DNA from: Pseudomonas sp. CFII64
GTDB lineage: Bacteria; Pseudomonadota; Gammaproteobacteria; Pseudomonadales; Pseudomonadaceae
NCBI RefSeq assembly: GCF_000416235.1
Contig: NZ_ATLO01000047.1
Location: 1-64,000, forward strand
Length of the DNA stretch: 64,000 nt
Reading direction: 5' to 3'
Below, one piece after another: positions 52,648 to 61,992 of this stretch. Below the pieces are notes generated by a model that had not been told where the DNA came from, searched no databases, and saw nothing but the letters and a program-made list of their open reading frames with translations. The position numbers and the translations under genes were made by a program. Every line of letters begins with the position of its first letter. The stretch's first letter is position 1.

Positions 52648-54249
52648 TTATTGGCTCAGGCTAACCCCATAAAAAGGCGTCAGGCCAAACGGGCTCAATT
52701 TGAAGTCCTGAACTTCCTTGCGCATCGGCTGGAAGACCTTGGAATTGGCAATCGGCGTGATCGGCACCTGGGCCTTGAGAATGTGCTGGGCCTGTTGGTA
52801 AAGCTTGATCCGCTCGTCGCGGTTGGTGGTCAGCTTGGCCTGTTGCACGAGCTTGTCGTAGGCCGGATCACACCATTTGGCGTAGTTGCTGCCCTTGACC
52901 GCTGCGCAGCTGTACAAGACGCCAAGCCAGTTGTCCGGGTCGCCATTGTCACCGGTCCAGCCATAGATCATCACGTCGTGCTCGCCAGCCTTGGCGCGCT
53001 TGATGTACTCGCCCCATTCATAGCTGACGATGTTGGCCTTGATGCCGATCTTCGACCAGTCGGCCTGAATCATCTGCGCCGACATGCGTGCATTGGGATT
53101 CGACGCGCGCTGGACGGTCATGGCCCACAGGTTGATCTGGGTGCCTGGCGCGATGCCGGCTTCCTTGAGCAGCTGTTTGGCCTTGGTCGGGTCGTATGGC
53201 GCGTCTTTCACGCTTGGGTCATAGCTCCACTGGCCCGGTGGAATGGCGTTCTCGGCCAACTGGCCGGCACTCTGGTAAACCGCCTTGATGATTGCGGGCT
53301 TGTCGATGGCCATGTCCAGCGCCTGACGCACCTTGAGTTGATCCAGGGGCGGGTGGGTCACGTTGTAAGCCAGGAAACCCAGGTTGAAACCGGGCTGGCT
53401 CAGCACCTTCAGATTCGGATCTTTCTGCATCAGCTCGATGTCTTGCGGACGCGGGTAACCGCTGACCTGGCATTCGCCGGCCTTGAGCTTTTGCAGCCGT
53501 ACGGCGGCGTCGCTGTTGATCGAGAAAATCAGGTGATCGAGTTTGACGTCCTCAGGTTTCCAGTACGACGTGTTGGCGTCGTAGCGAATCTGCGTGTCCT
53601 TCTGATAACGCTTGAACACAAACGGGCCGGTGCCGATGGGCTTTTGATTGATCTCTTCGGCTTTGCCCTGCTTGAGCAATTGGTCGGCGTATTCGGCGGA
53701 CTGAATCGAGGCGAAGCTCATCGCCAGGTTCTGCACGAAAGCGGCGTCGATGTTGTTCAGCTTGAACGTGACGGTCTGGTCGTCGACCTTTTCCACGCTC
53801 TTGATGGTTTTGTTCATGTCCATGTCGGTGAAATAGGGCGACTCGGACGGATACGCCTTACGAAACGGCTGGTTGGCATCCAGTAGCCGATTGAAGGTGA
53901 ACAGCACATCGTCGGCGTTGAAATCCCGACCTGGTTTGAAGTAATCGGTGGTGTGGAACTTCACGCCGGGCCGCAGGTGAAAGGTGTAGTTCAGGCCGTC
54001 GCTGGAAACATCCCAGCGGGTCGCGAGTCCGGGCTCGACTTCGGTGCCCCCACGCTTGAATTGAGTCAGGCGATTGAACACGGTTTCGGCGGACGCATCG
54101 AAATCCGTGCCGCTGGTGTACTGGCTCGGATCGAAGCCTGCGGGGCTGGCTTCAGAGCAATACACAAGGGTGCTGGCGGCTTGGGCGAGAGGCGCGCAAG
54201 CCAGCAGCGCGGTAGTCAGCAACAGCGGTTTGAATAACTTCGGTGTCAT
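52648..54249 (-). CDS. Dipeptide ABC transporter substrate-binding protein, paralogue 4
   Basis: This 533-residue SBP_bac_5 protein has a signal peptide (MTPKLFKPLLLTTALLACAPLAQA), STLVYCSEASPAGFDPSQYT, RWDVSSDGLNYTFHLRPG and YGWTGDNGDPDNWLG. It has GAGGA before the ATG. With the two paralogues to its left it forms a tandem family; the different ligand-cleft residues imply different peptide preferences. Confidence 0.92.
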   Translation of the reverse strand: MTPKLFKPLLLTTALLACAPLAQAASTLVYCSEASPAGFDPSQYTSGTDFDASAETVFNRLTQFKRGGTEVEPGLATRWDVSSDGLNYTFHLRPGVKFHTTDYFKPGRDFNADDVLFTFNRLLDANQPFRKAYPSESPYFTDMDMNKTIKSVEKVDDQTVTFKLNNIDAAFVQNLAMSFASIQSAEYADQLLKQGKAEEINQKPIGTGPFVFKRYQKDTQIRYDANTSYWKPEDVKLDHLIFSINSDAAVRLQKLKAGECQVSGYPRPQDIELMQKDPNLKVLSQPGFNLGFLAYNVTHPPLDQLKVRQALDMAIDKPAIIKAVYQSAGQLAENAIPPGQWSYDPSVKDAPYDPTKAKQLLKEAGIAPGTQINLWAMTVQRASNPNARMSAQMIQADWSKIGIKANIVSYEWGEYIKRAKAGEHDVMIYGWTGDNGDPDNWLGVLYSCAAVKGSNYAKWCDPAYDKLVQQAKLTTNRDERIKLYQQAQHILKAQVPITPIANSKVFQPMRKEVQDFKLSPFGLTPFYGVSLSQ

Positions 54250-54379
54250 GGAGTCCTCGCGAAGTGCGGCAATAGCCGTGCCTGAATATCGACAAACGAT
54301 AGACATCGGATAGTGCCGCACTGTCTGGGTTCCTACAAACTTCTTGCTGGGCTGCCAGCCAGCGGCGACTCGCGAAACG

Positions 54380-55921
54380 CTACTTGCCAGTGATCAGGTT
54401 CCACACGTCTTTGACCGATTTTATTTCGCTGAACTTGCTCAGGAAATTGCTGCTCTCGTTTTTGAATCGGTCCAGCGCTTTTTCCGCACTGTTCTGTAAT
54501 TTTTTATGGACGTTATCCAGCTCGCTTTTGCGGGTTGCACGCATCACAAGACCGGGATTGTCTTTCGCCCATTCGCGCACCAGTGCGTCCTGCCAGTTAC
54601 TGTCCATGGGGTGGGTAAAGTACTGCGCTGCTATTTGTGCCGGGTCCTGAACCCCGAACTTCTGTTCCCATTGCCCGAGCATGGCCTGCCCGACGCGAAG
54701 TACCGCAGTTTCTGCCAGCAGTGCCGCAAGCCGATGCAGGGGATGTTCGGCATGGTCCTTGGCGAGCTGCGAGTGAGACGGATCTGTCGAGCCACTGGTG
54801 TTGGGATCTTCGCCAAAGACGGTTTGCGCGTCGTCAACGCTGTTACCGAACAGCGTGGTCAGGCCTTGCATGGCGGTGCCGATAGCGTTGCCAACGATTC
54901 TGCCCGGCGCGCCAATGACATTGAATATTTCTTCCACCTTGCTGGCAAACGGCAGATCGGCCCATTTATCGCGAGCGCTCAGGAATGTCTCGTGGGCGTC
55001 ATTCCATTTCGGGTCCGGGTGTTCACCGAGCAGGATCTGGATGATCTGGTCACGCTCATAACGTACGCCGGGCCTGGTGGCTTCAAACGGTTTGTCGTCG
55101 GTGGAGAACAGGATCCTGCCCAGCGGCGCCGCCAGACTGGCGATGATGTCGGTACCGCCGAAAGTGCCGGTCACCAAAGGCAAGCCATGCTTGCAGTCGG
55201 CCTTGGAGGTCCATGGCAGCACGTCGTCATGGCCCACCTTTTTCAGGCTGAGCTCGACGAAATTGGAATGGGCGAAAAAGTCTTCCAGCACATGCAGTGC
55301 AGAGCCCAATGTCCGCAGGCCGTCGGCGGATTGCGGGCCAGCCTGACGCGCCAGGTTGAGCTGGGCGGTCATGAAGCCCAGACCCTGCTGCAAATACCGC
55401 TTCATTGACGTTTCAGGGTCGACTTGCAGCGACGCGTCATCAGGTGCGACCCCGTCTTCGAAATCGGTGTCGATGCTTTTCGGGTCGCTACGTTTGTCGT
55501 TGGCGGGTTTGGGGTTGTCCAGGTGTTCGCTTGGGCGATAGACGCCGAGGCGCTCGGGAGTCACCTTGAAATTTTCCCGATCGTTTTGCATCAGGTCGGT
55601 AAATTCCCGCACCGCCAGCACATCGACGATTTGGGTCAAGGCTTCCCGAGACAGCACGTCCGGGAAGTTTTTCGGCATGTCGACTGCGCGGACAAGTTTG
55701 GGGTCGAGCAGCTGCGAATAATCCCTGAGCCAATTGCCGTAATAGATGGCGCGCATCTGATACGGGGTGAAACCTGCGCTGGCGAGGACCGCCTCGATTG
55801 AGCCGTGGGTGGCTTTATGTTCGTCGCCTTTGCCGGCTTCGAATCGGAACGCGACCGGACGCGGCTCAATAATGGTCTCGTCATCGAGAAATGATTCAGC
55901 TGTATTTTTTGAAGGATTCAT
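54380..55921 (-). CDS. HET-C-like protein (heterokaryon incompatibility C homologue)
   Basis: This 513-residue protein resembles fungal HET-C. It has the NWLRDYSQ motif at residues 63-70 (YGNWLRDYSQLLD) and ALHVLEDFFAHSNFVELSL at 208-226, whose His, Glu and Asp residues recall zinc-dependent phospholipase C active sites. The C-terminal 90 residues are helical and charged. There is no signal peptide or obvious secretion tag. ATG at 55921 has AGAGGAA 8 bases upstream. It lies on the same strand as the dppA genes but 130 bases away and looks inserted between dpp and the SIMPL gene. An antifungal or antibacterial toxin role is an inference. Confidence 0.8.
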   Translation of the reverse strand: MNPSKNTAESFLDDETIIEPRPVAFRFEAGKGDEHKATHGSIEAVLASAGFTPYQMRAIYYGNWLRDYSQLLDPKLVRAVDMPKNFPDVLSREALTQIVDVLAVREFTDLMQNDRENFKVTPERLGVYRPSEHLDNPKPANDKRSDPKSIDTDFEDGVAPDDASLQVDPETSMKRYLQQGLGFMTAQLNLARQAGPQSADGLRTLGSALHVLEDFFAHSNFVELSLKKVGHDDVLPWTSKADCKHGLPLVTGTFGGTDIIASLAAPLGRILFSTDDKPFEATRPGVRYERDQIIQILLGEHPDPKWNDAHETFLSARDKWADLPFASKVEEIFNVIGAPGRIVGNAIGTAMQGLTTLFGNSVDDAQTVFGEDPNTSGSTDPSHSQLAKDHAEHPLHRLAALLAETAVLRVGQAMLGQWEQKFGVQDPAQIAAQYFTHPMDSNWQDALVREWAKDNPGLVMRATRKSELDNVHKKLQNSAEKALDRFKNESSNFLSKFSEIKSVKDVWNLITGK

Positions 55922-56172
55922 CCGTGATTCCTCTTTAGTAGATGCACGTGAGTGCATGCAGTAAACGCAAGCGTGCAGCCGCCGTCGACGGCTAGCGACG
56001 TGCGCGTAAAAATGAATTGGGTGTAACGGGGTGTGAGTTTACGGACTGGGAAAAACGGCGGAATCAGCCAGTTCACCAGGGGTTGTAGGCAGAAGGCACA
56101 CAGGTGTAGCGAGGTGTCGGCGGGACTTGGAGGAAATGGCGGCAACCATGATTTGCTTGCCGCCAGGGTCAA

Positions 56173-56886
56173 TCAGGGAATGGCGACTTCAATCACGCCG
56201 TCGGCGGTGACGGTGACCTGGCTGGTGCCGGCTTCGACATCCGGAGTGGGTGCTGCGTCAGAGCGTTCGGCTTTCATCATCATGACCGGTGCGCGCAGAT
56301 ACGGCTGTGGGTAGCCCGACGTATTGAAGTTCAGGTTGATCACTTTGTAGCCAGTGCCGCCCAACGCTTCGGTCAACAGCTGCGCCCGGGCGCGGAATGC
56401 TGTTACGGCACTTTTGAGCAGGGCGTCTTCGCTGGTCTTGCGGGTGGGTTTGGCGATGGAGAAGTCCATGCCGCCCATTTTCATGTCGCCGAGCATTTCC
56501 CCGGTGAGCTTGGACAGCGCCGCGAAATCCGCGCTTTCCAGACGCAGCTCAGCGCGTTCACGCCAGCCGGTGATCTTCTGGCCCTTGTCGTCATAGACCG
56601 GATAGCTGCTGCGATTGCCCTGGCGGATCGTCACGCCGTTAACCTGTCGCGCCTGCGCGAGCGCCTTGTTCAGGGTTTCGGTGATTTCAGCAGCGAGTTT
56701 GGCCGGGTCGGTGTTCTGCGCCTCGCTGTAGAGCGTGACGTTCATCAAGTCACGAGCGACTTCCTGGTCGACTTCGGCGCGCACGGAAATCTGGTTGTAA
56801 TGAACGTCTTCAGCCATGGCTGAAACGCTGGAAAGGGCGGCAGCACCCAAGGCGAGCAGGGTGGCGGCAGGACGAAGGCTGAACAT
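56173..56886 (-). CDS. SIMPL-domain (DUF541) periplasmic protein
   Basis: This 237-residue protein has a Sec signal (MFSLRPAATLLALGAAALSSVSAMA) and one SIMPL/DUF541 domain: ISVRAEVDQEVARDLMNVTLY, GWRERAELRLES, and the C-terminal VSQVTVTADGVIEV type tail. Members in E. coli (YggE) are linked to oxidative stress defence. RBS GGAAG precedes the ATG. It is between HET-C and the RoxS region and appears to be its own transcription unit. Confidence 0.88.
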   Translation of the reverse strand: MFSLRPAATLLALGAAALSSVSAMAEDVHYNQISVRAEVDQEVARDLMNVTLYSEAQNTDPAKLAAEITETLNKALAQARQVNGVTIRQGNRSSYPVYDDKGQKITGWRERAELRLESADFAALSKLTGEMLGDMKMGGMDFSIAKPTRKTSEDALLKSAVTAFRARAQLLTEALGGTGYKVINLNFNTSGYPQPYLRAPVMMMKAERSDAAPTPDVEAGTSQVTVTADGVIEVAIP

Positions 56887-57300
56887 GGAAACTTCCTTTT
56901 ATAGACGTGTGGTCGAGCTGAGACGCAAAGCTATCAGACTGTGAAAGCGGGGGCAGGTTCCTCGCGCGAACTAAGGGTGCCAGCGCTGACTTCATGCCGT
57001 AGGACCGGCTTTAGCCGGGAGGAGGCCGGTACATCGCCGCAGTGGCATCGTCAGACCTTGCGCCCTCCCGGCTGAAGCCGGTCCTGCGGAACTTGGGTGC
57101 TGGCCTATATCGCAATGTAAGTGACACCGCGAGGCAACTTGTTGGCGAGGCATTCGTCCGGCATGCACTGAAATAGTGTCTTGCGAGCAAGTTCGCTCTT
57201 AAGCGCAAAGCTTCATGAAACATGCCTCACTTTTCGCAGTTTTCACCTGTGGCTGGTTATACTCGCACCGATTCGCCTGGAGCACTCATCAGGAGAGCTC
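56887..57300. other. Divergent intergenic region between the SIMPL gene and roxS
   Basis: These 414 bases contain a REPIN in inverted orientation (56999-57087) and the upstream regions of two divergent genes. A TATACT hexamer at 57257-57262, 38 bases before the roxS start, could be its -10, but no matching -35 was found at normal spacing. No gene was seen. Confidence 0.5.
56999..57087. repeat. REPIN doublet, GTAGGACCGGC type, reversed orientation
   Basis: GTAGGACCGGCTTTAGCCGG and CCGGCTGAAGCCGGTCCTGC flank a spacer that is the reverse complement of the one at 27975 and 28652 (GTACATCGCCGCAGTGGCAT then CGTCAGACC). Confidence 0.9.
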
Positions 57301-58563
57301 ATGCTCGCCCCCGTTCAATTGCTGTCCGCTACTCGCCAGAACCTCTGGCGCCTGACGCTTATCCGTATGCTGGTGCTGGCCGCGCAGGCTGGATCAGTGG
57401 GTATTGCCTACCTGTTTCACTTGTTGCCGCTGCCCTGGATGCAGCTGGCGATTACCCTCGGCTTTTCCATGGTCTGGTGTGTCCTGACCGCCGTTCGGCT
57501 GCGCACGTCGTTGCCGGTCACCGAACTGGAATATGCCGTGCAGCTGGCCTTCGACCTGCTGATCCATAGCGCGCTGCTGTACTACTCCGGCGGCTCGACC
57601 AACCCGTTTGTTTCTTATTATCTGGTGCCGCTGACCATCGCTGCCGTAACGCTGCCATGGCGTTTTTCGCTGATTCTTTCCGGCATCGCACTGGCCGCCT
57701 ACACCTTGCTGCTGGTGCAGTTCTATCCGTTGGACACCTTGCCCATCGCCCGGGAAAACCTGCAGGTTTACGGCATGTGGCTGAGTTTCGCCCTGGCGGC
57801 GGCGGTGATTACCTTCTTCGCGGCGAAAATGGCCGAAGAACTGCGCCGCCAGGAGCAACTGCGTGCCGAGCGCCGCGAGGAGGGTCTGCGCGATCAGCAA
57901 TTGCTTGCCGTGGCGACCCAGGCAGCTGGCGCGGCGCATGAGTTGGGCACGCCGTTGTCAACCATGAGCGTGTTGCTTAAAGAGATGCGTCAGGATCATC
58001 ACGATCCGGCCTTGCAGGACGATCTTGCGGTGCTGCAGGAACAGGTCAAGCAGTGCAAGCTGACCTTGCAGCAACTGGTTCGCGCTTCGGAGAACAATCG
58101 GCGGCTGGCGGTGGAAAAACAAGCGGTGACGCATTGGCTGAATGAAGCCCTCAATCGCTGGCACCTGATGCGCCCGGAAGCCAGTTATCGTTTTCTGTTG
58201 CTGGGCACCGATACAGCGCCCATGCTTGCGCCGCCGCCGGACTTGACCCAAGCGTTGCTTAACCTGCTGAACAACGCCGCCGATGCCTGCCCGGAAGGGC
58301 TGGAGGTCAGTCTGGGCTGGGACGCGGAAGAAATCTGCATCAGTATTCGCGACCACGGCGCCGGGGTGCCGCTGGCCATTGCCGAACAAATCGGCAAACC
58401 TTTCTTTACCACCAAGGGCAAAGGCTTCGGCCTGGGCCTTTTCCTGAGCAAAGCCAGCGTGACCCGCGCGGGCGGCTCGGTAAAACTCTACAGTCATGAA
58501 GAAGGCGGTACGCTCACTGAGCTGCGTCTGCCCCGTGATGCCCGAGGAGACTTAAATGAGTGA
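57301..58563 (+). CDS. roxS: Redox-sensing histidine kinase RoxS (RegB/PrrB family)
   Basis: This 420-residue membrane kinase senses the state of the respiratory chain. About five to six helices occupy residues 15-175, with the quinone-site motif GGSTNPF at 97-103. The H-box AAHELGTPLSTM contains His213, and a conserved Cys252 (EQVKQCKLTL) matches the redox cysteine of RegB. The ATPase part has NLLNNAADA and GKGFGLGLFLS. ATG at 57301 has AGGAGA 7 bases upstream. It overlaps roxR by 8 bases. Confidence 0.95.
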   Translation: MLAPVQLLSATRQNLWRLTLIRMLVLAAQAGSVGIAYLFHLLPLPWMQLAITLGFSMVWCVLTAVRLRTSLPVTELEYAVQLAFDLLIHSALLYYSGGSTNPFVSYYLVPLTIAAVTLPWRFSLILSGIALAAYTLLLVQFYPLDTLPIARENLQVYGMWLSFALAAAVITFFAAKMAEELRRQEQLRAERREEGLRDQQLLAVATQAAGAAHELGTPLSTMSVLLKEMRQDHHDPALQDDLAVLQEQVKQCKLTLQQLVRASENNRRLAVEKQAVTHWLNEALNRWHLMRPEASYRFLLLGTDTAPMLAPPPDLTQALLNLLNNAADACPEGLEVSLGWDAEEICISIRDHGAGVPLAIAEQIGKPFFTTKGKGFGLGLFLSKASVTRAGGSVKLYSHEEGGTLTELRLPRDARGDLNE

Positions 58564-59116
58564 CGAAATCCAGGTTGAAGGCGAAGAGCTGCCGCATCTG
58601 TTGCTGGTTGACGATGATGCGACCTTTACCCGAGTAATGGCGCGCGCCATGAGCCGTCGCGGTTTTCGCGTGAGCACCGCAGGTTCCGCCGAAGAAGGCC
58701 TGGCCCTGGCGCAGGCGGATATTCCCGAGTTTGCCGCGCTGGACCTGAAGATGGATGGCGATTCCGGCCTGGTCTTGCTGCCCAAGCTGCTGGAGCTGGA
58801 CCCGGACATGCGCGTGGTGATCCTCACCGGTTATTCGAGCATTGCCACCGCTGTCGAGGCGATCAAGCGCGGCGCGTGCAATTACCTGTGCAAGCCAGCT
58901 GATGCCGACGATGTGCTGGCCTCGCTGCTCTCCCAGCATTCCGATCTGGATACCCTGGTGCCGGAAAACCCGATGTCGGTGGACCGCTTGCAGTGGGAAC
59001 ACATTCAGCGTGTGTTGACCGAGCATGAAGGCAATATTTCCGCCACAGCCCGAGCGCTGGGCATGCATCGCCGTACCTTGCAGCGCAAGTTGCAGAAGCG
59101 GCCGGTGCGTCGCTGA
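58556..59116 (+). CDS. roxR: Response regulator RoxR (RegA/PrrA family)
   Basis: This 186-residue response regulator has the acidic pocket LLLVDDDATF (18-24), phospho-acceptor Asp63 in ALDLKMDGDSG, and Lys in CKPADADD. The C-terminal Fis-type helix-turn-helix reads GNISATARALGMHRRTLQRKLQ. In Pseudomonas it controls terminal oxidases and the cyanide-insensitive pathway. It is translationally coupled to roxS and the unit is complete. Confidence 0.96.
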   Translation: MSDEIQVEGEELPHLLLVDDDATFTRVMARAMSRRGFRVSTAGSAEEGLALAQADIPEFAALDLKMDGDSGLVLLPKLLELDPDMRVVILTGYSSIATAVEAIKRGACNYLCKPADADDVLASLLSQHSDLDTLVPENPMSVDRLQWEHIQRVLTEHEGNISATARALGMHRRTLQRKLQKRPVRR

Positions 59117-59206
59117 GTCAAAGCACAACCCCCTTCAAGGATGATCGTGTCGAGCGTTCAGGTTGATCCCGAACGCTGAACTTCAATCGAAGCCGAGACA
59201 TCACCC

Positions 59207-60943
59207 ATGAGTCGTAATGCCGAGTATTCAACGGTCAATGACAGCGTTGAAGGCGCTTTCTTTTCGCGAGTATGGAAACTCACCACCCCGTACTGGCGCA
59301 GTGAAGAAAAGGGCCTGGCCTGGATTCTACTGATAGCGGTCATTGCCCTTTCGCTGTTCAGCGTGGCCATTTCGGTGGTGATCAACAGCTGGTACCGCGA
59401 CTTCTACAACGCGCTGGAAAAGAAAGACCTGGAAGCCTTCACCCAGCAGATTCTGTACTTTTGCGGAATCGCGGCGGTGGGTATTCTGGGCGCGGTTTAC
59501 CGGCTGTATCTCACGCAAATGCTGACCATTCGCTGGCGGCGCTGGTTGACCGAACAGCATTTCGCCAAATGGCTCAGTCACAAGAATTATTACCAGCTGG
59601 AGCAGGGCGGTTATACCGACAACCCTGACCAACGCCTGTCCCAGGATCTGGATCAGTTCACCACCAGCACCTTGTCGCTGGGTCTGGGGCTGATGCGCAC
59701 GGTGGTCAGTCTGGTTTCGTTTTCCATCATCCTGTGGGGCGTTTCCGGCAGCATCGAATTGTTCGGTATCACCATCCCCGGTTATATGTTCTGGGCGGCC
59801 CTGGTGTATGCGGTGGTGGGCAGCTGGCTGACGCACCTGATCGGGCGGCGTCTGATTCTGCTCAGCAACCAACAGGAACGCTACGAAGCCGATCTGCGTT
59901 TTGCTTTGGTTCGGGTGCGGGAAAATGCCGAAAGCATTGCGCTGTCCAATGGAGAGCCCAACGAGAACGAGCGCCTGAGTTCGCGGTTCGGCATGGTCTG
60001 GGGCAATTTCTGGACGATCATGAAAGTGCAGAAACGCCTGACGTTCTTCACTGCCGGTTATTCGCAGATCGCCATCATTTTCGCTTTTGTGGTCGCGGCG
60101 CCACGTTACTTTGCGGGCAAGATCGAGTTGGGCGGCCTGATGCAGATCAACTCGGCATTCGGCAATGTGCAGGAGAACTTCAGCTGGTTTATCGACGCGT
60201 ACACCACGCTGGCCTCCTGGCGCGCGACTTGTGATCGTCTGCTGAGTTTCCGCCAGGCCATGGCCCAGAATGAACAGCGCGAGCCAGCCTTCGATATCCG
60301 TCGCGACGGCAATGCGCTGAGCTTGAAAGGCCTGGGCTTGCAGCTCGGCGCGGGTCGGCAATTGCTCAACAATGCCAATCTGAGCATCGCTGCGGGTGAG
60401 CACGTCATGCTCAGCGGACGGTCCGGCAGCGGCAAAAGCACGTTACTGCGGGCGTTGGGCGGGTTGTGGAATGATGGTCATGGCCAGTTGGTCGTACCGG
60501 CGGAACGCTATCTGTTCTTGCCGCAGAAGCCTTATCTGCCCATCGGCACCTTGCGCGACGCGTTAAGTTATCCACAGGCCAGCGACGTTTACCCGGCCGA
60601 GCGCTTTGCCGAGATTCTGCAAACCTGTCGCTTGAGCCATCTCATCCCGCGTCTGGATGAAAGCAATCACTGGCAACGTATGTTGTCGCCGGGCGAACAG
60701 CAGCGCGTGGCCTTTGCCCGGGCATTGTTGTTCGCGCCGCGCTGGTTGTATCTGGATGAGGCGACTTCGGCCATGGATGAAGAGGACGAGGCGGCGCTGT
60801 ATCAGGCGCTGATCGATGAATTGCCGGGCGTGACGCTGTTGAGCGTTGGTCATCGCAGCAGTCTCAAGCGTTTTCATCGTCGGCACTTGCGCATTGAGGG
60901 CGGGCAACTGCTCGAACAGCCGCATCCTGAAGCGGTTGTATAG
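59207..60943 (+). CDS. SbmA/BacA-like ABC transporter, fused permease and ATPase
   Basis: This 578-residue half-transporter has six N-terminal helices matching the SbmA/BacA-like ABC membrane domain (SLFSVAISVVINSWYRDFYNALEKKD, RWRRWLTEQHF.KWL, YYQLE....DNPDQRLSQDLDQFT). The ATPase part has Walker A SGRSGSGKST, a signature variant LSPGEQQR and Walker B WLYLDEATSAMDEED. Homologues (YddA, Rv1819c, BacA-related) move peptides, cobalamin or lipids. The start codon at 59207 has no strong SD. It follows roxR by 90 bases and may be co-expressed; its substrate is unknown. Confidence 0.9.
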   Translation: MSRNAEYSTVNDSVEGAFFSRVWKLTTPYWRSEEKGLAWILLIAVIALSLFSVAISVVINSWYRDFYNALEKKDLEAFTQQILYFCGIAAVGILGAVYRLYLTQMLTIRWRRWLTEQHFAKWLSHKNYYQLEQGGYTDNPDQRLSQDLDQFTTSTLSLGLGLMRTVVSLVSFSIILWGVSGSIELFGITIPGYMFWAALVYAVVGSWLTHLIGRRLILLSNQQERYEADLRFALVRVRENAESIALSNGEPNENERLSSRFGMVWGNFWTIMKVQKRLTFFTAGYSQIAIIFAFVVAAPRYFAGKIELGGLMQINSAFGNVQENFSWFIDAYTTLASWRATCDRLLSFRQAMAQNEQREPAFDIRRDGNALSLKGLGLQLGAGRQLLNNANLSIAAGEHVMLSGRSGSGKSTLLRALGGLWNDGHGQLVVPAERYLFLPQKPYLPIGTLRDALSYPQASDVYPAERFAEILQTCRLSHLIPRLDESNHWQRMLSPGEQQRVAFARALLFAPRWLYLDEATSAMDEEDEAALYQALIDELPGVTLLSVGHRSSLKRFHRRHLRIEGGQLLEQPHPEAVV

Positions 60944-60975
60944 ATATGTTGCAGATCGAGTCGTTTTTACGCATG

Positions 60976-60987
60976 TGATCGTACAAC
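60976..60987. promoter_or_regulatory. Candidate operator TGATCGTACAAC before the GntR gene
   Basis: The core TCGTACAA fits the FadR-subfamily operator form TNGTACNA. It lies just upstream of a TATCAT -10-like hexamer (60997-61002) and about 40 bases before the regulator's start, suggesting autoregulation. A near-identical inverted site precedes kdgD. Confidence 0.55.
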
Positions 60988-61027
60988 GCCGTGAGCTATC
61001 ATTGCTCTCTTAACTGCCCTGAGATTG

Positions 61028-61786
61028 ATGTTGGATATGGAAAATCAAAGCGCTCCGCCTCGCGCCCGCAGAAAGCACCGCAGTCTGGCGCAAGAGCTGG
61101 TTACTGAATTGTCTGAGCGAATTCGCAGCGGACAGCTCAAGCGTGGGGACAAATTGCCGACCGAGTCGGCGATCATGGAAGAGCAGGGCGTGAGCCGCAC
61201 TGTCGTGCGCGAAGCGATTTCGCGCCTGCAGGCGTCAGGACTGGTGGAAACCCGGCATGGCATCGGCACCTTTGTGCTCGATACGCCAAGCCCGAGCGGT
61301 TTCCGTATCGACCCGGCGACGATTGTCACCTTGCGTGATGTGCTGGCGATTCTCGAATTGCGGATCAGTCTGGAAGTGGAATCTGCCGGCCTGGCCGCGC
61401 AACGACGTACCGACGAGCAGTTGCTGGCCATGCGTAACGCGCTGGATGCATTGAATGAAAGCGCGGCACATGCCAGCGATGCCGTGGCGTCGGACTTTCA
61501 GTTCCATCTGCAGATCGCGCTGTCCACGGGCAATCGGTATTTCACTGACATCATGACCCACCTGGGCACCAGCATTATTCCCCGCACGCGCTTGAACTCG
61601 GCGCGCCTGGCTCATGACGATCAGCAGCACTATATGAATCGCCTCAGCCGGGAACACGAGGAGATTTACGACGCCATCGCCCGCCAGGACTCGGACGCCG
61701 CCCGCGCCGCCATGCGCCTGCACCTGACCAACAGCCGCGAACGCTTGCGTCACGCTCATGAAGAGGCTGAATCGCAGCGGGCTTGA
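61028..61786 (+). CDS. GntR/FadR-family regulator of the glucarate/galactarate locus
   Basis: This 252-residue regulator has an N-terminal winged helix (LAQELVTELSERIRSGQLKRGDKLPTESAIMEEQGVSRTVVREAISRLQASGLVETRHGIGTFV in two parts, residues 20-85) and an FCD effector domain with metal-type residues (Asp/His in DFQFHLQIA and HEEIYDAI). The ATG at 61028 or 61037 is the start; the SD is weak. It is upstream of kdgD on the same strand, separated by a REP element, and probably represses itself, kdgD and the transporter via TNGTACNA sites. Confidence 0.88.
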   Translation: MLDMENQSAPPRARRKHRSLAQELVTELSERIRSGQLKRGDKLPTESAIMEEQGVSRTVVREAISRLQASGLVETRHGIGTFVLDTPSPSGFRIDPATIVTLRDVLAILELRISLEVESAGLAAQRRTDEQLLAMRNALDALNESAAHASDAVASDFQFHLQIALSTGNRYFTDIMTHLGTSIIPRTRLNSARLAHDDQQHYMNRLSREHEEIYDAIARQDSDAARAAMRLHLTNSRERLRHAHEEAESQRA

Positions 61787-61805
61787 TAAGCCAGGATGCC
61801 TTGAC

Positions 61806-61857
61806 GTAGGGCCGGTTTCAGCCGGGAGAGCGCTCGCCCGGCTGAAACCGGTCCTAC
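61806..61857. repeat. Compact REP palindrome, GTAGGGCCGGTTTCAGCCGGGAG variant
   Basis: GTAGGGCCGGTTTCAGCCGG and CCGGCTGAAACCGGTCCTAC are inverted arms with about 8 bases between them, one of three short-spacer copies in the window. Confidence 0.9.
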
Positions 61858-61891
61858 GGATTCTGTGCCAGCCGTCCAGGCATCCAAAGAC

Positions 61892-61901
61892 GTCGTACGA
61901 C
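61892..61901. promoter_or_regulatory. Palindrome GTCGTACGAC between regulator and kdgD
   Basis: A perfect 10-bp palindrome containing TCGTACGA, which fits TNGTACNA. It is about 110 bases upstream of the kdgD -10 and may be a second operator for loop formation. Confidence 0.45.
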
Positions 61902-61992
61902 TTTCGTTCTATACCCAATCCCGCCAAGCCCCATTCCTGCGGGCTCTGTCCCTTGTCTGCTGACCGCCCAAGCAAATTTCTCTAAATCCCTG

